Shown here one piece after another: positions 1-5,503 of a stretch of DNA of 5,503 nucleotides; positions within the stretch are counted from its first letter, which is position 1; each line of letters starts with the position of its first letter. Origin of the DNA: Candidatus Omnitrophota bacterium (lineage in GTDB: Bacteria; Omnitrophota; Gorgyraeia; JABMQH01); the NCBI GenBank assembly GCA_026387595.1, contig JAPLLL010000021.1, forward strand, positions 1-5,503, in the 5' to 3' direction. The notes beneath the pieces are model-generated. The model saw only the letters and a list, made by a program, of their open reading frames with translations. It was not told the DNA's origin and made no database searches. Position numbers and translations under genes: made by a program.

Positions 1-2028
1 AGAAGCGGCGGCCCGCAGATTGTAGTGTCGAAAGAATTAACATTTGATAAAAATTCAGGTGATTGGACGTTCGGCCGGTTTGTATTTGCTGCGCCCGCCG
101 GCAGCCCGGAACTGGAATATGTAGCGTTTGCGGCTGACGGAGGAGTAGGCGGTTTATATTATCCCACATTCGGTCCGGCTAACGCTTCTGAAATAACACA
201 ATACAGGGCCGAAGTTTTTCAACTATTTGAAATTCGGCCTACAGGCAACGCCGCCGAGCCATATCAATTCAAAGATGTGATATTCAGAGAGGGCCCCGGG
301 ATCAAGCTTAAGGTCGGAATGCAGGACGGTCAGCTGGCCGTAACCATAGTCAGCCCATCCAGCGATGATAAGAAAGTCGCGTGTTTTGGTACTACCGGTG
401 CATCAAAAAGGGATGAAATAAGTCAAGCGCTAAATATAAAATCGGGAGGAAAATATAAGTTAACGATGCGTTTAAGGCTGGACGAAATTAAAAATCCTTG
501 CGTTTATGGCGGCGCGACGTTCTCCATTCCGGGCACGGAAAATGGAAAGCAGGCACTTTCAGGTGACGCTAAGATCTACGGCAGGAAAGGCGAGATAGTC
601 CAGGTGCAATTAGTCTTTAAAGTGCCGGATGAAATCCGCCCGGCAGATAAGTCAATTATCACTAATACCACAGTACGTTTCGGGGAGGGCGTGTATACGA
701 TTATCGGAAGGCCTGAGTGGAGCCCGGCGAGTGACTCTGACGTGACCGGATATGTTCCGGCCCAGGCCCAAGCCGCGCCGGTTTTTACCGTTAAAAGCGA
801 TGGTAAGGGCGGATTTTTGCCCGTAAATTTTGAGTTGGATAAAAGATACTTAAAAGGCACCAGCCTTGAGCTAATACCTTTTGCCAGGACGGAAGATAAG
901 CCAAATGCGCAGGTAACGGCGCCTTACTTTATCAGGTTAATCAGCGCTGCAGATTCCGGCGAAGGCAGGGCTTTAATCACGACCGCCAATTATCTATCAG
1001 ACATTCCGGTCATCCCCGGGCAAAGATACGCACTAAAACTATGGTTCAAGCGCGTTACGGGCCCGGCAACAGGCACAGTCTCCGTTCTGACCCGCTATAG
1101 AAACTCTCAGGGCAAATTACTGAGCGATGAGGAGATCATCCGGTTGGGTGCACGCATTAATATGAGGGGCATCCCATCAGGAAGGTGGGTTCAATTACAA
1201 TTTGTAACCACTGCTCCCCCAGGCTGTAAATCAATAGGCCAATTTATGATTTCGTCCGGGACGGGCGAGTGGCACGCCTGCGAGCCGGTATTTGTTAGCC
1301 CGGTTAAAGCCTCGGATGAAACCGGCCAGGACGGCCTGAAGTATCCCCTTGCACCTGAACAAGAAACCCGTTTTGGCGACCAGCCCATTTTTCTTTTTGG
1401 GACGGGATTAAGGCTATCCGGCGATGGTACTTACAAAGAGCCTTATCTTCCTGAGATAAGAGGCATTATAAGAGCTCTTGCTGCGGAGCCGGGTACCCCG
1501 GACGGCCAGCCATACTATTTCTTAATGGTTCCTGAAAAAGGCGGAAAGGATTCTTATGTAGCGGGTTATGCAAACCAAGGTTCGCGCGAATCGATTGTTT
1601 TTACCGTTCAAGAACTAAAGGCGCATCCGGCGGGCGTCATCGTGACCTATTACGCAAGATTGGCCCCGGGCTCAAAAAAGGCGTCCACAGGTTTCTATTC
1701 CTACATCGGAGCAATGAGTCTCGAAAGCGGCGGCGTGCCCAAGGGATTAAGCGTGAAATTGACAACGGATGAACACGGCAACCGCTGGCACAGAATTGAC
1801 CTCGTGCTTAAACCTTCCGACCTTCCGCCTCCGGATCCTTCAGGGAAGTATAGCTTTTACGGATTTGCCATTAATGGATTCGATGATGCTACACACATTA
1901 CCAGGCCGGTCTTAAGATGGGCCCGACGGGACGAGGCAACGGGTGCTTATCCGATATCTCAACAGGCGCAGCCAGCTCAAATCACGCCGGCTCCAAATTT
2001 ATCACAACCCGCATTAACTTCGATTTAA
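1..2028 (+). CDS. C-terminal part of a large modular secreted/surface-type protein with CBM-like beta-sandwich modules (5' end outside window)
   Basis: The frame is open from base 1. The first possible start, GTG at 25, has no ribosome binding site and eight sense codons precede it in frame, so I treat the gene as entering from upstream; 675 codons are visible. Counting from base 1, residues 1-62 look like the end of one module, and about 78-243, 258-435 and 455-643 look like three more. The shared pattern is a 'GxxYxLxxxxR/K' strand, then a 'G.W..v.l.f..P' or equivalent stretch, then a closing segment containing a conserved Pro (FGPANAS, RPEWSPAS, EPVFVSPVK, RPVLRWARR). This resembles galactose-binding-like CBM4/9 folds, by eye only. 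The tail (645-675) is rich in Gln, Pro and Ala. There is no LPXTG, PEP-CTERM or terminal transmembrane helix. A role in binding glycans or in a cell-surface structure is inferred. Isoleucine codon use differs from the genes to the right. Any catalytic part would lie upstream of the window. Confidence 0.72.
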   Translation, partial: RSGGPQIVVSKELTFDKNSGDWTFGRFVFAAPAGSPELEYVAFAADGGVGGLYYPTFGPANASEITQYRAEVFQLFEIRPTGNAAEPYQFKDVIFREGPGIKLKVGMQDGQLAVTIVSPSSDDKKVACFGTTGASKRDEISQALNIKSGGKYKLTMRLRLDEIKNPCVYGGATFSIPGTENGKQALSGDAKIYGRKGEIVQVQLVFKVPDEIRPADKSIITNTTVRFGEGVYTIIGRPEWSPASDSDVTGYVPAQAQAAPVFTVKSDGKGGFLPVNFELDKRYLKGTSLELIPFARTEDKPNAQVTAPYFIRLISAADSGEGRALITTANYLSDIPVIPGQRYALKLWFKRVTGPATGTVSVLTRYRNSQGKLLSDEEIIRLGARINMRGIPSGRWVQLQFVTTAPPGCKSIGQFMISSGTGEWHACEPVFVSPVKASDETGQDGLKYPLAPEQETRFGDQPIFLFGTGLRLSGDGTYKEPYLPEIRGIIRALAAEPGTPDGQPYYFLMVPEKGGKDSYVAGYANQGSRESIVFTVQELKAHPAGVIVTYYARLAPGSKKASTGFYSYIGAMSLESGGVPKGLSVKLTTDEHGNRWHRIDLVLKPSDLPPPDPSGKYSFYGFAINGFDDATHITRPVLRWARRDEATGAYPISQQAQPAQITPAPNLSQPALTSI

Positions 2029-2244
2029 CCCTTATTTTACCTTTTCCGTCCAATTTTACAGTCCCGCAGGGCTATTGCCAGACGTCGCGGCCTTTCGCTA
2101 GTTTTGCTTTCAACGCTCGCTTGACTTTAGAGGTAGATATGGCATTGGTTCTGTTGCGGAAACATTTAGGTGGTAGTTAGGGCCTGCGCAAAACTTATAC
2201 GCTCAAGGCCGACGTCGCCTGTCAATGCCCAACACTTGAAACAG
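2029..2244. other. Gene-free stretch between the modular protein gene and the hisG promoter
   Basis: I find no supportable gene here. The longest open frame (1917-2180) starts inside the preceding gene out of frame and has no homology I recognise. There is no stem followed by a T-run that would make a convincing intrinsic terminator for the upstream gene. The octamer GACGTCGC occurs twice (2081-2088 and 2211-2218). The string GGTTCTGTTGC at 2147-2157 recalls the terminal repeat of IS6-family insertion sequences, but no matching opposite end or transposase is present. No tRNA fold is apparent. Confidence 0.6.
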
Positions 2245-2273
2245 TTGACACCGCGGCGTCTATATAATATAAT
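2245..2273 (+). promoter_or_regulatory. Consensus sigma-70 promoter driving the hisG operon
   Basis: A perfect -35 box TTGACA (2245-2250) is followed, after exactly 17 bases, by a perfect -10 box TATAAT (2268-2273). An overlapping second TATAAT at 2263-2268 lies only 12 bases from the -35 box and is unlikely to be the one used. Transcription should start near 2280, leaving a leader of about 105 bases before hisG. The spacer contains the imperfect palindrome GACACCGCGGCGTC (2247-2260), with one mismatched position per arm, and TGTCAA at 2220-2225 is an inverted copy of the -35 hexamer. Such symmetry could be an operator for a repressor, which is inferred. No AT-rich UP element is seen. Confidence 0.8.
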
Positions 2274-2305
2274 TAGTCCGTTATAGTGCTTATTACCCTA
2301 ATGTA

Positions 2306-2375
2306 GATCCCTCGCCCTGCATAGAAAATTCAAGGGCTCGGGATCGATTTCCGGAATGTAGACGATAGAAATCGA
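2306..2375 (+). promoter_or_regulatory. Structured 5' leader of hisG: two adjacent hairpins
   Basis: Hairpin 1 pairs 2306-2318 (GATCCCTCGCCCT) with 2333-2345 (AGGGCTCGGGATC), giving 11 of 13 pairs around a central 2x2 mismatch and a 14-base loop. Hairpin 2 pairs 2344-2351 (TCGATTTC) with 2368-2375 (GAAATCGA), a perfect 8-bp stem with a 16-base loop. The two share bases 2344-2345, so their outermost pairs compete. The 3' arm of hairpin 2 overlaps the first two bases of the hisG Shine-Dalgarno sequence, which fits control of translation. Neither hairpin is followed by a U-run, so neither is an intrinsic terminator. There is no histidine-rich leader peptide. I do not recognise it as a known riboswitch class; a ligand or protein effector is unknown. 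Confidence 0.5.
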
Positions 2376-2379
2376 GGAG
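2374..2379 (+). promoter_or_regulatory. hisG ribosome binding site
   Basis: GAGGAG lies six bases before the ATG at 2386 and fixes that start. The competing out-of-frame ATG at 2381 is only one base from the Shine-Dalgarno and opens a seven-codon frame, so it is unlikely to be used. The first two bases of the site are also the end of leader hairpin 2. Confidence 0.8.
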
Positions 2380-2385
2380 AATGCA

Positions 2386-3258
2386 ATGCCAAAACTTAAA
2401 TTAGGATTGCCAAAGGGAAGCCTGCAAGAGGCGACCGTGAGGCTGTTCAAGAAAGCGGGCTTTTATGTCGGTATAAACGAGAGGTCTTATTTCCCGTCGA
2501 TAGACGATGACGATATAGAGGTAATACTTTTCAGGGCGCAGGAAATGTCCAGGTACGTGGAGGACGGCATACTTGACGCAGGCATCACGGGCAACGACTG
2601 GATACTTGAGAACTCATCCGATGTCGTAAGGGTCGCAGAGCTTATATACGCCAAGCAGAGCATGAGGCCTGTTCGCTGGGTCCTTGCCGTGCCCAATGAT
2701 TCCAAGGTCAAAAGCGTAAAGGACCTGCAGGGCAAAAAGATCGCGACCGAGCTTGTCGGCGTGACAAAGGAATATCTTAAGAAGAACAAGGTGAGCGCCA
2801 AGGTTGAATTCAGCTGGGGCGCCACAGAGGTAAAGGCCGCGATAGGCGTAGATGCCATTGTCGAGGTGACAGAGACAGGCTCCAGCCTGCGCGCCAATAA
2901 CCTGCGGGAAGTCGCGGTCGTGTGCAAATCCACCACCCAGTTGATAGCCAACCGCAAGAGCTGGCTGGATCCCTGGAAGAAAAACAAGATAGAGAACTTG
3001 GCGCTTCTCTTAAAGGGCGCGATCCTTGCCGAGGAAAAGGTGGGGCTCAAGATGAACGTCGCCAAAAAAGACCTCAAGGGCGTCCTGGCGCTTTTGCCGT
3101 CGCTGAAAAAACCGACCATATCCACGCTGTCAGACGAAAAGTGGCTAGACGTGGATACGATAATAGACGAAAAGGTCGTCAAATACATTATACCGAAACT
3201 TAAAAAAGCGGGCGCTCAAGGCATCATAGAATACCCGCTTAATAAAGTCATATATTGA
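2386..3258 (+). CDS. hisG: ATP phosphoribosyltransferase, long form (HisG_L)
   Basis: Catalyses ATP + PRPP to phosphoribosyl-ATP + pyrophosphate, the committed first step of histidine biosynthesis, in the cytoplasm. The 290-residue product matches the usual length of the long, HisZ-independent form. The N-terminus has the family motif LGLPKGSL (residues 6-13); RYVEDGILDAGITGNDWI (56-73) is the conserved dimer/active-site region; DAIVEVTETGSSLRANNLRE (156-175) carries the PRPP phosphate-binding loop. Residues from about 213 to 288 form the HisG_C regulatory domain, ending in the typical 'KKAGAQGIIEYPLNKVI' strand-helix-strand. In characterised long forms this ACT-like domain binds histidine for feedback inhibition, and the same is inferred here. 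No other his gene lies in the window, so hisG is separated from the rest of the pathway at least locally. It is first in the operon, 15 bases from the next gene, behind a strong promoter and a folded leader. Confidence 0.95.
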   Translation: MPKLKLGLPKGSLQEATVRLFKKAGFYVGINERSYFPSIDDDDIEVILFRAQEMSRYVEDGILDAGITGNDWILENSSDVVRVAELIYAKQSMRPVRWVLAVPNDSKVKSVKDLQGKKIATELVGVTKEYLKKNKVSAKVEFSWGATEVKAAIGVDAIVEVTETGSSLRANNLREVAVVCKSTTQLIANRKSWLDPWKKNKIENLALLLKGAILAEEKVGLKMNVAKKDLKGVLALLPSLKKPTISTLSDEKWLDVDTIIDEKVVKYIIPKLKKAGAQGIIEYPLNKVIY

Positions 3259-3265
3259 GAGGAGG
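3258..3265 (+). promoter_or_regulatory. Strong ribosome binding site of the bS22-like gene
   Basis: AGAGGAGG begins at the last base of the hisG stop codon and ends eight bases before the ATG at 3274. It is the strongest Shine-Dalgarno in the window and is the main evidence, with the protein motif, that the tiny downstream frame is a real gene. Its position right at the hisG stop suggests translational coupling. Confidence 0.8.
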
Positions 3266-3273
3266 CAAAGTCC

Positions 3274-3369
3274 ATGCCCTGCGGCAGAAAACGCAAGCGC
3301 CATAAAATGGCGACCCACAAGCGCAAGAAAAGGCTAAGAAGAGACAGGCATAAAAAGAGGCTAAGATAA
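3274..3369 (+). CDS. 31-residue bS22-like / AURKAIP1-COX24 domain small ribosomal protein
   Basis: The product starts MPCGRKRKRHKMATHKRKKR and ends HKKRLR. I count 10 Arg, 8 Lys and 3 His in 31 residues. The 'GRKRKRHKMATHKRKKRLRR' core is very close to the short bacterial AURKAIP1/COX24-domain proteins (PF08213) I recall from Bacteroidota and relatives, and related in type to mycobacterial bS22, a small-subunit ribosomal protein whose mitochondrial counterpart is mS38. It likely binds rRNA in the 30S subunit. The start is fixed by AGAGGAGG eight bases upstream, and its length is normal for the family. It lies 15 bases after hisG, and its stop codon directly abuts the likely start of the TPR gene, in the same frame. 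It is so short that gene callers commonly miss it. Confident as a gene; the exact ribosomal role is taken from the family. Confidence 0.88.
   Translation: MPCGRKRKRHKMATHKRKKRLRRDRHKKRLR
3357..3360 (+). promoter_or_regulatory. Shine-Dalgarno that decides the start of the TPR gene
   Basis: GAGG (preceded by an A-run) sits inside the last codons of the bS22-like gene, nine bases before the ATT at 3370. No comparable site precedes the TTG at 3391, the first conventional start codon. This spacing is the main nucleotide-level argument for initiation at ATT. Confidence 0.45.
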
Positions 3370-4845
3370 ATTAAAGTTCTTACGTGCGTATTGGCGTATG
3401 GCCTGGTATTTTTTTCTTCAACGGGCCTCGCCGCGGATGCGCAAAAGACCTTCTCAAGAAGCCTTGCCCATTATACGATGGGCCTGGTTTACGACACCGA
3501 GACCAAGATAGACGAGGCAACAAGGGAATATTCAAAGGCCCTTGAATATGGCTATGGCCAGCCGCATGTCCATCTCAGGCTTGGTATAGATTACCTGATA
3601 CTCGGCGAATATCAGAAGGCCATGGAGGCCTTTAAGAACGCCAAGCGTTTTGACCTTGAGGATACGCGTCCCAGGTTCCTTCTGGCCCTTTTATACGCCG
3701 GATCAAGAAAGTTCGAAGAGGCGCAGAAGGAATACGAAGATATAATAAAACTGGATCCGCAGAGCCTTCAGGCCCTCAGCTCTTTGGCAGATCTTTATGC
3801 GGTGCGGCAGCGCCTTAAAGAAGCCGCCTCGATATATGAAGAGCTCCTGAAACAAAACAAGGACAAGAAGCAGGAGGCGATGCTTCATTTTAACCTGGGC
3901 CTGATATACGCGAAAATGGAACGCGTGGACGATGCGATACCGCACCTTGAAAAGTCCATAAAACTGGAGCCAGGCTATCTGCAGGCATACCTTGCGCTCG
4001 GGGTGCTATACGAGACCAAGAAAAAGATAAACGAGGCCATAGAGAAATATAAAGACCTTCTTGGAAAGGACCCGAAGAATAAAGAAGCCAGAAGGTTCCT
4101 CGGCCGGCTTTACCTTGGCCAGAGAAAACCGCGCGAGGCCATAGAGCAATTCGAAGCGGTTGTCCGGGTGGCGCCGCTGGATATTGACGGTTACGTGGAC
4201 CTGGCTGCGGCATATCTGGATATCGGAAAGATAGGCGACGCCCGGCGCGTGCTTGCCGACGCGAAAAAACTCGGCAAACCGAATGCTCAGGTTTATCTTA
4301 TAGAAGGCCTTATATGCTCCGAAGAAAAAAAATACAGCGAAGCGCTGGAGGCGTATAAAAGAGCGCTTGCATCGGAACCGGATAACGCAAAAATAAATTT
4401 TTATACTGCCGTCGTTTATGACAAGCTTGGTAAGAAAAAAGACGCGGCGGTTTATCTGAAAAAGACCATAGCCCTGGATGGAAAAGACGCTGAGGCGTAT
4501 AATTATCTCGGGTACATGTATGTTGAAGACGGAACAAACCTTGATGAGGCCATAGGCCTTATCAAGAAGGCGGTGGAACTGGAGCCGGAAAACGGCGCCT
4601 TTATTGACAGCCTTGGCTGGGCGTATTTTAAAAGAAACTGGCTTGAACAGGCAGCGGCCCGGATCGAGGAGGCCGTGAAATTTGAGCCAGATGATCCGAC
4701 GATACATGACCATCTTGGCGATGTTTATTTTAAACAGGGCTTGCCGGACAAGGCGCTAGCAGAGTGGCGCAAATCTCTGGAACTTGACCCTAAACAGGAA
4801 AAGATCAAGGAAAAAATAAATTCATATGAAAAGACCGGAAATTAA
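3370..4845 (+). CDS. Exported TPR-repeat protein (13 tetratricopeptide repeats), probable ATT start
   Basis: After a signal peptide, almost the whole protein is tetratricopeptide repeats: about 13 units of ~34 residues, from roughly residue 31 to 477, with the usual Leu-Gly-x-x-Tyr and Ala-(x)n-Pro-(D/E/G)-(N/D) positions. TPR arrays are protein-binding scaffolds and no catalytic domain is present. The last three units (375-475; AEAYNYLGYMYVEDGTNLDE..., GAFIDSLGWAYFKRNWLEQA, DPTIHDHLGDVYFKQGLPDK) match a pattern common in periplasmic or outer-membrane TPR proteins such as the lipoprotein LbcA; partner unknown. I start at ATT 3370 because it gives MKVLTCVLAYGLVFF..., a complete signal peptide with Lys-2, a hydrophobic core and an ADA|Q cleavage site at 24/25, and has GAGG nine bases upstream. 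The first conventional start, TTG 3391, lacks both (484 residues, same frame). The early Cys-6 is not a lipobox. The gene directly follows the bS22-like gene and overlaps the transketolase gene by 20 bases. Confidence 0.9.
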   Translation: MKVLTCVLAYGLVFFSSTGLAADAQKTFSRSLAHYTMGLVYDTETKIDEATREYSKALEYGYGQPHVHLRLGIDYLILGEYQKAMEAFKNAKRFDLEDTRPRFLLALLYAGSRKFEEAQKEYEDIIKLDPQSLQALSSLADLYAVRQRLKEAASIYEELLKQNKDKKQEAMLHFNLGLIYAKMERVDDAIPHLEKSIKLEPGYLQAYLALGVLYETKKKINEAIEKYKDLLGKDPKNKEARRFLGRLYLGQRKPREAIEQFEAVVRVAPLDIDGYVDLAAAYLDIGKIGDARRVLADAKKLGKPNAQVYLIEGLICSEEKKYSEALEAYKRALASEPDNAKINFYTAVVYDKLGKKKDAAVYLKKTIALDGKDAEAYNYLGYMYVEDGTNLDEAIGLIKKAVELEPENGAFIDSLGWAYFKRNWLEQAAARIEEAVKFEPDDPTIHDHLGDVYFKQGLPDKALAEWRKSLELDPKQEKIKEKINSYEKTGN

Positions 4846-5503
4846 AGAACTGAAAAAGAAAGCGATAGAAGTACGCAGGGATATCCTGAAAATGATTTCA
4901 GCAGCGGGTTCGGGCCATACGGGCGGCTCGCTTTCGATAGTTGAGATACTCCTATCCCTTTATTGCTATAAACTTAGGCATGATCCGAAAAATCCGGACT
5001 GGCCCCAAAGGGACAGGCTCATCCTGTCAAAGGGGCATGGTTGTCCCGCGCTATACGCGGTTCTTGCGGAGAGCGGGTATTTTCCCAAAGAAGAACTCTC
5101 GACCCTCAGAAAGCTGGGAAGCCGGCTACAGGGCCACGCGCACAAGGGCCTGCCCGGCGTTGAGATATCAAGCGGTTCTCTGGGCCAGGGCCTTTCTATT
5201 TCAAACGGGATAGCGCTGGCTGCGAAGATGGATGGTCTCTCGGTAAGGGCGTATTGCATAATGGGCGACGGAGAGACCAACGAAGGCCAGATATGGGAGG
5301 CTGCGGCAACAGCCGCTCATTATAAGCTGGATAATCTCTGCGGCATCGTGGATCTGAACGGGCTGCAGATAGACGGGTTCTGCCGCGACGTGAAAAACAT
5401 GGACCCAATGATAAAAAAATGGGAGGCCTTCGGATGGAACGCAATCGACGTATCCGGGCACGATTTTAAATCACTTATGGACGCCTTTGATAAGGCAACC
5501 GAT
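4826..5503 (+). CDS. Transketolase, N-terminal (thiamine diphosphate-binding) subunit of the split type, 3' end outside window
   Basis: Transketolase moves two-carbon ketol units between sugar phosphates in the non-oxidative pentose phosphate pathway; in the split form the N-terminal subunit binds the diphosphate and Mg end of ThDP and works with a separate C-terminal subunit. 226 codons are visible of about 275 expected. Seen: GSGHTGGSLS (28-37, His31), SKGHGCPALYA (68-78, His71), GHAHKGLPG (103-111), SSGSLGQGLS (115-124), and the ThDP motif from GDGETNEGQIWEAA (147-160) to Asn178 in DLNGLQIDG. The GDGE form and N-terminus MKRPEIKELKKKAIEVRRDI fit the split family rather than the ~660-residue single-chain enzyme, though the end that would prove this is missing. 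ATG 4826 overlaps the TPR gene by 20 bases in another frame, with AAGGA at 4807-4811 a rather long 14 bases upstream. The C-terminal subunit gene would be expected next. Confidence 0.93.
   Translation, partial: MKRPEIKELKKKAIEVRRDILKMISAAGSGHTGGSLSIVEILLSLYCYKLRHDPKNPDWPQRDRLILSKGHGCPALYAVLAESGYFPKEELSTLRKLGSRLQGHAHKGLPGVEISSGSLGQGLSISNGIALAAKMDGLSVRAYCIMGDGETNEGQIWEAAATAAHYKLDNLCGIVDLNGLQIDGFCRDVKNMDPMIKKWEAFGWNAIDVSGHDFKSLMDAFDKATD

Noticed and set aside
1442..1460. Perfect 7-bp inverted repeat CTTATCT/AGATAAG with a 5-base loop
   Set aside because: It lies within a coding frame, has no T-run, and is short enough to occur by chance in 5.5 kb.
1917..2180. 87-codon + strand frame running from the modular protein gene into the intergenic stretch
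   Set aside because: Its first third overlaps a well-supported gene out of frame, there is no convincing ribosome binding site, and the translation shows no family pattern.
2165..2256. T-box-like fragments (AGGTGGTA at 2167-2174 and ACCGCGG at 2250-2256) upstream of hisG
   Set aside because: A real T-box joins these in one AGGGTGGNACCGCG string inside an antiterminator followed by a U-tailed terminator. Here they are about 75 bases apart and the second lies inside the promoter spacer.
2306..2345. Hairpin 1 of the leader as an intrinsic terminator
   Set aside because: The bases after the stem are GATTTCCGG, with no run of T, so it would not terminate on its own.
2487..3188. 233-codon open frame on the - strand opposite hisG
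   Set aside because: It lies entirely antisense to an unmistakable hisG, is Ser/Thr-rich low-information sequence, and arises from codon bias.
4006..4713. 235-codon open frame on the - strand opposite the TPR gene, with smaller antisense frames nearby
   Set aside because: The + strand TPR repeats fully explain this DNA; the antisense product has no recognisable domain and is a shadow of the repeat's codon use.
3274..4845. The bS22-like frame and TPR frame as one gene broken by a stop codon
   Set aside because: They share a frame separated by one TAA, but the small protein is full length for its family and the second begins with a signal peptide, which would not work internally. Two genes are the better reading.

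Overview
The window carries part of a large secreted or surface-type protein, a 357-base gene-free stretch, and then a compact four-gene transcription unit, all on the + strand. Moderate GC, strong use of the ATA isoleucine codon in the right half, a split (archaeal-type) transketolase, a long-form HisG and a large modular export-type protein together suggest an uncultured Gram-negative bacterium. Omnitrophota or a nearby PVC-type lineage is my best guess. That is an inference from gene style, not a marker-based placement.

Left region (1-2028): the reading frame is already open at base 1, so this is the C-terminal part of a longer protein. It consists of a broken first module and about three more beta-rich modules resembling carbohydrate-binding (CBM4/9-like) sandwiches, ending in a Q/P/A-rich tail. 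No catalytic motif or membrane anchor is visible.

Middle region (2029-2385): no gene is supported. The first ~215 bases hold only a weak resemblance to an IS6-family end. After that comes a textbook sigma-70 promoter, TTGACA-17-TATAAT, with a near-perfect palindrome in its spacer. It is followed by a ~105-base leader that can form two adjacent hairpins, the second running into the hisG ribosome binding site.

Right region (2386-5503): hisG (ATP phosphoribosyltransferase, long regulated form); a 31-residue, extremely basic bS22/AURKAIP1-COX24-like ribosomal protein; a 13-repeat TPR protein with a signal peptide; and the N-terminal subunit of a split transketolase, cut by the window edge. Gaps are 15 bases, 0 bases (if the TPR gene starts at an ATT codon directly after the preceding stop) and a 20-base overlap, so they are very probably one operon. 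HisG consumes PRPP and transketolase exchanges sugars in the pentose phosphate pool that supplies PRPP, giving a plausible metabolic link. The ribosomal and exported TPR proteins have no obvious role in that pathway.

I see no defence system, CRISPR array, tRNA or rRNA, and no clearly new multi-gene system. The most interesting points are the hisG leader RNA, the probable AUU start of the TPR gene, the tiny ribosomal protein gene, and the truncated modular protein with codon use unlike its neighbours.
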